Shown one piece after another: positions 25,401 to 38,710 of a stretch of 64,000 bases of DNA. A program made the position numbers and the translations under genes. The notes below the pieces were generated by a model. It had not been told where the DNA came from and did not search any database. It saw only the letters and a program-made list of their open reading frames with translations. The stretch lies in NCBI GenBank assembly GCA_944474755.1, contig OX104111.1, forward strand, positions 95,894,805 through 95,958,804, read 5' to 3'. Positions within the stretch are counted from its first letter, which is position 1; the number at the start of each line of letters is the position of its first letter. Origin of the DNA: Limnoperna fortunei (Eukaryota; Mollusca; Bivalvia; Mytilida; Modiolidae).

Positions 25401-28400
25401 TCTAAAGTTGTGTAATGACTTCTGTAGAAGTTATTGTCCTTAAATTAGGAATTTTGTCAAAATTTTAAGTTTTTTCAACAAAACTTGAAAACTATGAGAT
25501 AGATTGACATTGTAAATTGCTTAAATGATTAGCAAGACAATGCCTACAATCTGTCTAAAATTGTTGGACCACTCAATGTAGGAGATTTTGCCCTAAAATA
25601 ACAATTATTTATGAAATTCTTTAACCAAAAAATATAAAAGCTCTAGTGAAACTGTAAATTGTAAAAATGATCAGCAATACAAGTCCTACAAGTCTTTTTT
25701 TTTTATCTGAAATTTTTGCCCTTTAAAGACAATTTTATACAAAATTACCTGTTTTTGACTTTGACATTAAAAACTGTAATACCTAGGGTAAAACAGTAAA
25801 TAGCAAAAATATTCAGTAGGAAGAGGCCTAAAAATCATTTTATTTTCTGAAATATTCCAATGACTCCTTATAGAAGTTTAGTAACATTTGTTTTTAAATT
25901 TGTTTATTTTTCCCTGTAACTTAAATTCAGTCAGTTAAAGTGAAACTTAAAATTGCAAAAATGATCATCAAGGCAAGGCCTACAAATCATTACTTAGTCA
26001 GAAATTGTTAAATGACTAGTTTTTGCCCTTTAAAACTGATTATGATTAGACAAAATAATCAGTTGCAAAAATTTTTTGCTAAAATGGAATGTTATCATGC
26101 TTAGATGGTCGTATATGCTGAGAAAGTAAAATGTGTTCAAACAAAACGTGTAAAACAGTGCAACTTACCGGGATATCATGTAATATACCATTAGATGCCC
26201 TATTTTTGTGTTATAATTTAAAGTCTATAAACCTTAGAGTAAAACTAATTACTAAATCAATCTGAAAATGAAAATATTTCTGTATCAAGTGCTCAAATGG
26301 CTATGCCCCATGCTTATTTCTGTATCAAGTGCTCCAATGGCTATGCTCATGCTTATTTCTGTATCAAGTGCTCCAATGGCTATGCCCCATGCTTATTTCT
26401 GTATCAAGTGCTCAAATGGCTATGCCCCATGCTTATTTCTGTATCAAGTGCTCAAATGGCTATGCCCCATGCTTATTTCTGTATCAAGTGCTCCAATGGC
26501 TAACCCCTGTGCTTATTTCTGTATCAAGTGCTCCAATGCCTAAGCCCCATGCTTCTTTCTGTATCAAGTGCTCCAATGGCTATGCCACATGCTTCTTTCT
26601 GTATCATGTGCTCCAATGGCTTAGCTCCATGCTTATTTCTGTATCAAGTGCTCCAATGGCTAAGCCCCATGCTTATTTCTGTATAAAGTGCTCCAATAGT
26701 TTAGCTCCATGCTATTTCTGTATCACATGGCTAACCTCCATGCTTATTTCTGTATCAAGTACTCCAATGGCTATGCCCCATGCTTATTATACCCCCCGCT
26801 TTTCAAGCGGGGGGTATATAGTGTTCATGGTGTCCGTCCGTCCTTCCGTCCGTCCTTCCGTCCTTCCGTCCGTCCGTCCGTTACACTTTCTATTATTTGC
26901 AACTCCTCCTACACCACTGAAAGGAATTTGATGAAACTTACACAGAATCTTTGTCTCATAGTGCCATTGTGCAGGAGATATTTAACATTTTGATCGGAAG
27001 GATATTTGGGGTTTCCCATAGAAAAACATGGACTTTGTCATTGACCTAAGGGGTCCCTATCTCTTATGTGCAACTCCTCCTACACCACTGAATGGAATTT
27101 AATGAAACTTACACAGAATGCTTGTCACATAGTGCCATTGTGCAGGAGATATTAAACATTTTGATCGGATCGATATTTGGGGTTTCCCATAGAAAAACAT
27201 GGACATTGTCATTGACCTAAGGGGGGCCTCATCTCTTATGTGCAACTCCTCCTACACTACTGAATGGAATTTAAAGAAACTTACACAGCATCCTTGTCAC
27301 ATAGTGCAATTGTGCAGGAGATATTAAACATTTTGATCGGATCGATATTTGGGGTTTCCCATAGAAAAACATGGACATTGTCATTGACCTAAGGGGGTCC
27401 TCATGTCTTATGTGCAACTCCTCCTACACCACTGAATGGAATTTGTTGAAACTTACACAGAATCCTTGTCACATAGTGCCATTGTGCAGGAGATATTTAT
27501 TATTTTGATCGGAATGATATTTGGGGTTTCCCATAGAACAACATGGACTGTCATTGACAAAAGGGGATACCCATTTCTTATGTGCGACTCCTCGTACACC
27601 ACTAAATGGAATTTGATGAAACTTACACAGAATGTTGTCACATATTGCCACTGTGCACTAGATATATAACATTTCGATTGGAATGATATTTGGGGTTTCC
27701 CATAGAAAAACATGGACTTTGTCATGGACATAAGGGATACCCATCTCTTATGTGCAACTCATTCCTACACCACTGAATGGAATTTGTTGAAACTTACACA
27801 GAATCCATGTCACATAGTGCCATTGTGCAGGAGATATTTAACATTTTGATCGGAATGATATTTGGGGTTTCCCATAGAAAAACATGGAGTTTGTAATGGA
27901 CATAATGGGATACCCATCTTTTATTTACAATTCCTCCTACACCACTGAATGGAATTTGTTGAAACTTATACAGAATCTTGGTCACATATTGCCATTGTGC
28001 ATTGGATATTAAACATTTTTATCAGAATATTATTGGAGGTTTGCCATAGAAAAACATGGACTTTGTCATTGACATAGGGCATGCCATTCTTTGGGGGATT
28101 GGGGAGGGTTACATGTATTATCTGCAATTTCGCCTTCACGTTTAACTAGATAAAGTTTCAATTTCATAATTAAGAACACCTGAATTTTCAAAGTAATTGT
28201 GAAGCGGGGGGTATCAATGGTGAGCATTGCTCACAGGTGTTTTTACTCTAGTTTCTATATCATGTGCTCCAATGGCATTGCCCCATTCTTATTACTGTAA
28301 CAAGTGCTCCAATGGCTAAGCCCCATTCTTATTTCTATATCAAGTGCTCCAATGGCTAAGCCCCATGCTTATTTCTTTATCAAGTGCTCCAATGGCTAAG

Positions 28401-31400
28401 CCCCATGCTTATTTCTGTATCAAGTGCTCCAATGGCTAAGCCCCATGCTTATTTCTGTATCAAGTGCTCCAATGGCTATGTCCCAGTGCTCCAATGGCTA
28501 AGCCCTGTGCTTATTTCTGTATCAAGTGCTCCAATGGCTATGCCCCATCCTTATTTCTGTATCAAGTGCTCCAATGGCTATGCCCCATGCTTCTTTCTGT
28601 ATCAAGTGGTCCAATGGCTATGCCCCATGCTTATTTCTGTATCAAGTGCTCAAATGGCTAAGTCCCATGTTTATTTCTGTATCAAGTGCTCCAATGGCTA
28701 TGCCCCATGCTTATTTCTGTATCAAGTGTTCCAATGGCTATGCCCAATTCTTATTTCTATATTAAGTGCTCCAATGGCTAAGCCCCATGCTTTTTTCTGT
28801 ATCAAGTGGTCCAATGGCTATGCCACATTCTTATTTCTATATCAAGTGCTCCAATGGCTAAGCCCCATGCTTATTTCTGTATCAAGTGTTCCAATGGCTA
28901 TGCCCCATCCTTATTTCTGTATCAAGTGCTCCAATGGCTATGCCCCATGCTTCTTTCTGTATCAAGTGGTCCAATGGCTATGCCCCATGCTTATTTCTGT
29001 ATCAAGTGCTCCAATGGCTAAGCCCCATGCTTATTTCTGTATCAAGTGCTCCAATGGCTAAGCCCCATGCTTATTTCTGTATCAAGTGTTCCAATGGCTA
29101 AGCCCCATGCTTATTTCTGTATCAAGTGTTCCAAAGGCTATGCCCCATCCTTATTTCTGTATCAAGTGCTCCAATGGCTATGTCCCATGCTTCTTTCTGT
29201 ATCAAGTGCTCCAATGGCTAAGCCCCATGCTTATTTCTGTATCAAGGTTTGTTTGTAAGAATGTATACAACTGGTTTTATGTTAAATACCCGTTAATCTT
29301 AAGTCTATGTTAATCAAGATATATATGTAAATATGGACAGTTAACAATAATTACGTTTGTAAATATATAGAGATATAATGTTTGTGGAAGAAATTAAAGC
29401 AGTCTTCTTGCTGAAACCCCATAGGATATAAAATTACATTTAGTATCTGGAAAATTTATGTGATTGTTGGAAAGTAATGCTGGATATATATAACTTTCTT
29501 AGACAATGTCATTAAATCTTTTATCTGTACATGTTGTTTAGCAGATTACAGCTGTAATATTAAAACATCAAAGAGTTAATTAAATCATATTAGTAGATAG
29601 ATGACAAGGAATTGTCTTCCTTATTTAATTGTCTTCTTATCTACTTGAATTCATATAGTTCATTCTGTAATCTCAGCATTGTTATGATATTTCACAAAGA
29701 AATTTACAGGAAATTTAAACTTGCTAATTAAAGACAAATATATTTCAGATTTCATTTTGTTCAATTGATGCTAAAATACTGTTATCACAACCATTTCTCC
29801 TGCAAAAGTTTATTTGAAAAATGAGCTTAATATATTTGTTAATGCAATGGTTTCTTAAAATACATGTTTTACTCGAAAGAATTATTACTCTGACAATTAA
29901 TATGTTCTGTAAATTGTAGTCATAAAAGCTCTTTTTAGCTATATTTCTTAATATAAATTTTGTCTCCACACATAGGCTATTGAACAATATATTTTATTTT
30001 TCTTTTATCTCAAAATTAAAAATTAGAAAACCATATATATATATTACAATGTTTTTATAATTTTAAATTGACATTTTAGGGACATGTGGAATGTTTTGAT
30101 CCCAGAGTTAGGAACAGAGTAGGTGTGTTAGATACAGTACTCAGTAAACATTTAGAAGACTTGGAGTAAGTTGTCTTATTGTTTATGTTTTGGTATTTGA
30201 TTGTGATTGTTAGCAGTCTTTATTATCATGTAAAATAAAAAGTGTGTATTATTTGAAGCTAAATTTATATGTTATATTATCGTGATGTAGAATGTTAGGG
30301 TACTTGTGTTGTGTAATAAACTCCTGCTACAGTTTCAAACCAGATCAGAAAGTTGCACACATTTAACTTGTGCACATGTTATTATGGAATTGTGAGGACA
30401 ATAGTTTCCAATTTGTCCAGATTTTGGAACAAAGATTACAGAAGACAGTTCCTATTTGCGTGTTCAACTCCTCCAACATCTTTCCACTCAGATGTCTAAA
30501 AGTTCATAGAAAAAGTACACACTTGTTGACCTTGTGCATCTGCTATTATGATATTGTTAGATTTTTTTTAGCATGTTCCTGCACTTGGGAATATAATAAT
30601 TTTTCAATCAATTTTACAGAAGACAGTTCCTATTTTATGTAATAATTATTTAGAACATTGTATGAAAAACAGTAAATTTTGAGCAAAATGTCTTCTCATA
30701 CAAAGATTCTCAGCTACATTTTGAAACCATTCCCCCATTACCCATATTTAAGTCTCATGCTTTGCAAACCTGGCTTTTTCAGACTTCAGTAATGTGTTTA
30801 TATCTCTTGAGAAGCAGATTTTAAAAGCATGTTGGCCATCTAAATATTTTGACAATCTGTAGGATATATTCATGTGGCAATTGTTGACCTAATACAAGAT
30901 ATACAGGTTTAGTAAATTCTATATGTGGACTAGCACTACATGCTTGCCTAATATAAATTTACTAACTCTTTATAGGGTCATTAATTGTCTCTGGTTGCCT
31001 TTGTGGCGGAGTGGTTAAAGTAGTTCTTTGACTATTAATCACACGATCTGTCAACAATAAGGCTGCATGTTAGAGTTGCACTGCGGTGCCATCTACTCCA
31101 ATCTTAATTGACAAGGATTACCAGTTTACTACCGAAGGCCAGGGATTTCTCTGGGTACTCTGGGTTCCTCCAGCAATAAAAACTGAACGCCATGATGAAG
31201 CTGAAAATATGCTGAATGTGGCATTAAACATTGTTAAAAAAAACTGCCTCTAACTAATATTATGCTGATCCGTCACCAGATGCCTGGGAATCATTTAAAA
31301 TATGTTAATGTCTATTTTAGGTATTTTAGGTGTTTGTAGAACTTTTTTAAACAATACAGTTTAATTTACAAGATACATGTATATTAATTAGTTTATTACC

Positions 31401-34400
31401 AGTTAAGCTTTGTTATAAAATAACAATTACATTTCTAATTTTAATGTTGGAACATCTTTACGAAATTCAAGTTACATGTACTTGTAAAATTGAAATATGA
31501 AATTTGGATCAAATGTATTTATTAGTAAGCCAAATGAATAAAACAATGAAATTTTACCTAATGACTTTAAATCTCACTTTTTAGGTTATCGGCTGTTCCT
31601 GCAGTGACGGCTTTAAAGTTTAAGGATGCCCTGAATATGGCTGTGGGTACCAGTACGGGCCATGTAAGTAGACACTTTTTCACATTTTCCATACATAATT
31701 TTTAACATTGGTCTCTGCTAATTGTACACTTAATACAAACACAGCACTTTATCGTAAATAAAATGTTGCTTTTATTTTTTTTTTTTTACCATGTGCATTG
31801 AATCTGTTGTAAAAATAGACTTGAAATAGATAAATAATCAAGGTGAAAAAAAACTAATCTACCATTAAGAGTGTGAAAAACCATATTCCTAGGCTATTAT
31901 ATCATTAGAGAGCTATAATCTATATTATGGATAAAATAGAAAATTTTGAATTTCAAGAAGATATTTTATATAATTGAAAGGTTAAATATATTTGTGAAGT
32001 ATTCATTTAATTTACAATTAAATATAGAATATAAATTTTCGATCTGATCTTTCTCATCGCAAATAAAAAATTCCGAGTGATTCCAAAATACACCACATCC
32101 GGTTACGTCACCACTCAGAGATACCTGAAATCCCAGGTAAGTCAAATCAGTTTAAATGAGCATTCATAAAAAAAACACTCGGACATGAAATTTATACAGG
32201 GGTGGTGGTGGGTTCTTCACAAATATATTTAACCTTTCAATTATATAAAATATCTTCTTGAAATTCAAAAATGTCTATTTTGTAATAATTGGGTTAAATA
32301 TATTTGTGAAGTATTCATTTAATTTACAATTAAATATAGAATACTTACAGTGTTAACTGATTCCAAAGTATTAACTGTAGTAGGTGGCGTAGAAATAAAT
32401 TTCTGTCATATATGCCATACTCTCAAATTGAGGTTTAAAATCCATCACCAATAACATCAACATAAACATAAACATCTATTTACAGTAAACATCTATGTAC
32501 AACTTCATTGTTCACTGTTCTGCAAAATACATAAACATTATCATTGTAATATTATATTGGAATCTAAGTCCCTCAAGTAACAAAAGTTGATTTAGAAGCC
32601 CAATCTGCAGCTTCTAAAATCGATTTCATTGATGCCCCTTTGTACAAAGCCCAAGTTGGAGCAATTGCTCGAATAGAATGAGCTTTAACCTTCAAATTGT
32701 CATCTGCATAAGCTGCTTTAATAGCCTGAACAATCCAGCTTGAAATAGTAACTGTTGTAACAGGTTTATGATGTTCTTTTATAGACAGAAACAATTTAAC
32801 TCTATCTAATGCTCCTAATTTTTGTCTAGCATCTCTTGTCAAATTCAAATAAATTTGTAAACACCTTTTTGGATTCAAAAGCATTCTGTCTTTAAAACAA
32901 GGTACATATATTTTTGTACCAAAGTGATTTTTCCTATCTTGTTTGGATAAACCATGTCTTATGAAAGTAACTCCTTTATCCTGTACTTTCATGAATTCCT
33001 TATCTATCTCCTGAAAGTTGTTATTACCATGAGAAAAACTGTTTTCAATGTGACAAATTTCAAAGAAGCCGTTTCCAAAGGTTCAAAAGGGAAATTTTCT
33101 AAGGTTTTCAAAACAACCTCTAAATCCTATTCTGGAAGTAAATTTACTTTAGGTGGTCTAGATTGAAATACACCTTTGATCAATCTGGAAATATATGGAT
33201 GCTATCCGACTGGACAGTTTTGAACAGGAATTAACACTGCTGACAACATAGATCTATATCCAGATATAGTTCTATATTGTAACCCTGACTGATATAAATA
33301 TGCTAAAAAATCAGCTATTTCATTCAAAGTTGCTGAATATGGATTAATTTGTTTTGAATCACACCAACTACTGTATTTCTCAAATTTGCAGGAATAATCT
33401 TTTTGTGCCCCCCTCCCCCCTCTCCAAGAAGTTGTGAGCAACTCTCTAGCTCGGCCTGAAAAGCCCTCTGCTTCAAATGATCTGTTGATAGAAGCCATGC
33501 ATTCAGATCCAACATTTGTGGATCTGGGTGATAAATCTGTGTGTGTGGCAGACTCAACAGATTGTTCAATATGGGAAGTTTCAATGGAGGAGCAATCAAC
33601 ATTTCTAGAATTTCTGGATACCAGATTCTCCTGGACCATTGGGGAGCTATCAAAATTATCTGACAATGGTACTGCCTCATATATTTTAAGATGTTATGAA
33701 TCAGACATATAGGAGGGAACACATAAGCATACATGGTCTCCTAAGAAATTGAAAGGGCATCCAGGATCTGGTGTCCAAGTACACAATTTTGGAATTTGTT
33801 TGTTCTGAGGAGAGGCAAACAGATCTATCTGAGGTGTCCCAAAATGATGAAAAATTTGATTGACAACTTTCTTGTTCAACATCCACTCTGTTGGATGAAT
33901 TTTGATTCGACTCAATTGATCGGCTAAGATGTTTTTCTTGCCTATTATGTGAGCTGCTTTTAAAATCATCCCATTCTCTATGGGTAATTGCCACAGTTCC
34001 CAGGTCAACAGACAAAGCTGTGGAGATCTTGTACCCCCATGGCGATTGATATATTGAACTACACTTGTATTGTCGCTACTGATCAACACTACTTTGTTTT
34101 TCAGTTGATTCAGAAAATGTTTTATTGTCAACACAACAGCCTTCATTTCCAGACAATTGATGTGCCAATTTTTCTGAACACTGTTCCACTCCCCTTGAAA
34201 AATTTGGGTTCCAATATAACCCCCAAAACCTTTCATTGAAGCATCGGTCGTGACTGTAATGTCGACTTTGGGAAATACTAAAGACTGGCCTTTCAGCATG
34301 TTGACTGAATTTTTCCACCACAAAAGATGTGATTTTAGATGTCGTGTAAATGGAATTTGTTTTGTCATATCTTTGCTTGCTGGACTCCAAAAATGTAACA

Positions 34401-37400
34401 GGTGCAACTGAATTGGTCTCATTTGTAGACAAGCATTCTGAACTAAGTCTACACATGTGGCCATTACACCCAATACTTTCAGAAAATCTAAGGCTGTTGT
34501 CTGACCTAAAAACATTTTCAGAATTAACTCTTGAAGTTTCTGTATTCTTCTAATGTAGGATGTACAATTCCCTTGTCTAAATGAAAAACCCCGCCCAGAT
34601 ATGTTATTGTCTGAGTTGGTACTAAGCTCGATTTTTCTTGGTTTATTATCAGCCCTAGTGAAACCAAGAGATTGATGCATTTCTGTCGATCCTGTACTAA
34701 TTGGTTTTTGTTCTGATTGACAATCAACCAATCGTCCAGATAAACTACCAGCCTGATATTTTGAGTTCTTAAATATGCTGCTATTACAGACACTAGTTTC
34801 GTAAAAATTCGTGGAGCAAATGTTGGACCAAAGCACATTGCTTTCCACTGGTAGCTTTGATTTTGTATCCGAAATCTCATGTATTTTCGATGATTTTGAT
34901 AAATTGGAACATGTAGATATGCATCTGATAGGTCTATCGAAATTGCCCAATCTTTTGGTTTTACTAGACCTAATACTTTGCTCATTGTGTCCATTTTGAA
35001 GTGTATTTTCTTCAAATAATTGTTTAGAGGTTTGAGATTTGTTACCATTCTCATTTTCCCGTTTTTCTTTGGGACTAGAAATAATGTACTGTAAAAACCT
35101 TGTACTGCATTTGGTAAACTGACTTTCTCAATAATGTCTTTTGCCAAAAGATTTCTTGCATAAAAAGATTTGATTTGCTTGAGAAACCATTGTTGTTTTC
35201 ATTTCAACATGGTTTTTCTTGAAATTCTAACTTGTAACCGTCCTGAACTATTGAAATTATCCACTGATTTGTGGTTATTTTTTCCCAATTTTGAAGAAAT
35301 TTTGTCAGACGACCCCCGACAGGAATTTCTGGACACAAAGAAATTGTACTTACTTCTGAGTCAGTTGTTTTTCTAAGGAATCCAAAATCCCCAAGAACCT
35401 TGACTGCCACTTTTCCCTTCCTTCTTATTCTGAAAGGACTTGTCTCTTTTGGGAAAACTGCTACTTTTCTCCTGAGACTGTTTCTGGCCATAGCCTGTAG
35501 CACCACCTGTATACCAGGATGTACTTTTAGGTTTGTCAGTTGTCTTTGCCTGCTTAGCACCAGAGGCTGACCTCATCTCAAAAGAAGAATCAAATTTTCT
35601 CTTCTTGACCTGAGAAGCTTGTATAAATTCTGGCAATAAATCAGTTAACTGATCTTTCTGCTCTTTTCTCTTTTCAAGTCATTTTTCTAAACCTTGACCA
35701 AAGAGACCATCCTCTGTTAAAGGAAGATGACATTTATTATCAACATCTTTAATAGTAGCTAAACCACAGTCTTTGCTAGCAGCCTTTCGATGTATTAATT
35801 GACTAAATGCACCTGCACGACCTGCTTGGTCAAGAGATTTAGTTGTCATTGCAAACACATCTTTTATTGTTTGACATACAGTTTCTTTGTTAACGTCATC
35901 CTCACTAAGAGATTAAAGAACCTAAAGTTTGCTGAATATATAAAACAGAATTAATGTTCATTCTTGAAGCAACTTGAGACTGGTAGCCTAACCTTTCTGA
36001 CGCTGAGTACCCCAAGATATGACAGCTTTCTGTCCATGAGTCTTACTTAACATTGGTTCAAAAATGTCATCTTACGTTGGAACCTTTAAGAAATCAACTG
36101 AACTATCATGAATAGGAAATACATTCCAATACTCTTCTTTAAAAGAAGTGATACATTCTGGATTTTTACTTCTCCAGGAATTCTCTAATATATCAACCTG
36201 AGCTTGATCTAGAATTAACCCTGTACTACTCTTTTGCTTAGCAATGTCATCTTTAAATAGCTTTAAAAAGCATTTCGCCTTGCTTTACCAACGTCAGATT
36301 TGTCAATTTCAACATCAGCCAAGTGTACATCTTTGTTATGTACATTCTGACTTGCATGTTTCAAAAACTTCTCTGATCGATTATTAGAAACATTGTTATT
36401 ATGTTTACATGTACTGGACTTACTCCAACAACACTGTCATTCATATCGTCATTATCTGACCTAATGTCAAATTCTCGACGCTCATGTTCATTAACACTTA
36501 AAATTGGCCTACACTCCCCTGTAGAGACATTTCCAACTTTAACACTATCAGATATAGGCAGAGCTAAACTCTCCTTGTTCTGATTGTTTTGTGCTGAGAA
36601 TAACTGAAGGAACCTTTCAAATTGAGCATTCATATTGTCATCGAAGTTTTTTACCTTTTGTTCAACCTCAGCCTGTATCGTAGCTGTTTTCGACGTACGT
36701 TTACTTTTACTTAAATGTTTAGCAGTTCTAGAGCACTGAGAAGTGTCTTTTTCATTTACTACCATCGAAGAACGAGTTGTCCCAGAAATTGACACTGGCA
36801 TAGTAAATGGCCATTCCGTGCAAGAATCACGTGTAGTGTCGGAATCCCCATCCATTATAACAAAACTAAACATTGCCACAAATAAATAAACTTGAATAAC
36901 TATAGAAAATTATCAAAATTAACTAAGTAAGCTTAGGTTTTGATGAGAACCGTTCACATGAACGCAAAAATTTAAACTGATTTGACTTACCTGGGATTTC
37001 AGGTATCTCTGAGTGGTGACGTAACCGGATGTGGTGTATTTCTGAATCACTCGGAATTTTTTATTTGCAATGAGAACGATCGTATAGAATTTATATTCTA
37101 TATTTAATTGTAAATTAAATGAATACTTCACAAATATATTTAACCCAATTATTATAAAATGTGACTTTCACATGTAATAAAGAAATGCAGATTGTGGTCC
37201 TTGAAAAACTGTAGGACAAAATAGAAGGCAGTTTATTTCTCTCAGAAAGAAAGAAGGTAGCTGTTGATAAATTATGTTAATAATTGTCATTGCAGAATTC
37301 AGTAAAAATAGTTCTGTGGAAATTGTTGTTAAATATATTTACTAGAAAGATGCAATAAACCCTTTCCCTTCAACATCTTACATTTAAAAAAAATCAAAAA

Positions 37401-38674
37401 TGTAGAGAAAAAAATTTGGTAAAAAATTCATTTATAATCTGGAGAAATTAAAACATTTATATATTGACAGGAAAAAATGTTAAGTGGTTGACCTTTATGG
37501 ATGTATAAATTGTCATGTTTGATTTGTTTTAGCATGTTTGCTAATTCCAGCAGTCGTTTTAGCTTTACCTGGCGATATTGAAAACATATTGCCAAAGGAA
37601 TCACGATTCTGTATATATTGATAGGAAAAAAACAAAATGAAACACTAAATTGTATTTATAGTATATTTTATTTGAAATCTCAATCGATGTGATTGGAAAT
37701 CATGGGGGCAGAGAAAACATTGTCCCCTCTCCCTGACAATACTCTAGGAGGATGCCATATCGTTTACATTGGATACTGAAAATAGTCCGGTCAGAGGAAA
37801 TATCGATAAATAAATTATTTGAGATGACGCCATTCAAGTGTTTTTATCCAATCAAAGCACTTAATATAAATAAATTACAGCATTAATAGAATTATTATAA
37901 GTTAAATTTTAAAATTATAACTTGGTTGCCGAGTGGTCAAGGTAGTTCGTCTACTATTGATCACATGGTCTGTCAACACTGAGATCGCGGGTTCGATTCT
38001 CACTGCAGGCAGGGTGTACTCGACTCCAATCTTAATTGTCAAGGATTGCCAGTTTTCCTATCGCAGGTCAGGGGGTATTCTCTGGGTACCCTGGCATCCT
38101 CCCCCAATAAAAACTGGATGCCATGATATAGCTGAAAAATTGCTGAAAGTAGCGTTAAACACCATCAAACAAACAAACAACAAACAACTTGTAACTTTGA
38201 CACATTGTTGATTGGTCTCTGAAGCAAGGTCATGAAATCCTGGAAAAATCATGGAATTGGACAAATAAAATTCAAGGAATTAAAAAGTGATATAAAAGTC
38301 ATGAAATTCCCTATCATTTGTATAATAAACATTACTGACAGATTTTAAATAGCACGATTACCTCATATTATATGTAAAATTGAAAGTGTCATTGACACTA
38401 TCATGGTAGAATCAGTCATGGAAAATAGTCACATGGTCCTGGAAAAGTCAAAGGATTTGAGACAAAAAAAAGCGGATGCTGAGGCTCTAACGTTTTAGAG
38501 TATTAACTTAACATTAAATGAATGTTAGACTCAGATTGAAGTACATGTACAAATTGAAAGCATTTTTTCTGATCTGTGACTGATGACATCACTGATGTTA
38601 GTAACTCCTTTCAGATCTACAACTGATGTCATCAAAATATCATTATTTGTTCCAGCACATGTGTACATAGTTAA

Positions 38675-38710
<36 letters not shown>

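Larger units (their letters stand above)
32287..37146 (-). mobile_element. DIRS-type tyrosine-recombinase retrotransposon, frameshifted
   Basis: Its ends are inverted: ATTGGGTTAAATATATTTGT with GAAGTATTCATTTAATTTAC at 32287-32343 matches the reverse complement of 37091-37146. Minus-strand order is a gag-like ORF (36879-36361), a broken middle, RT-RNase H (35147-33694) and a tyrosine recombinase (33734-32573), the usual DIRS plan. DIRS elements integrate through a circular DNA intermediate using the recombinase and make no target duplication. No methyltransferase-like domain was seen. Several frameshifts make this copy non-functional. Confidence 0.85.

Noticed and set aside
26268..29313. Ten overlapping frames of 65 to 225 codons with repeated Cys-Ile-Lys-Cys-Ser motifs
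   Set aside because: A 40-bp tandem repeat without stops gives open frames in all phases. The frames shift into one another and cross an inserted transposon.
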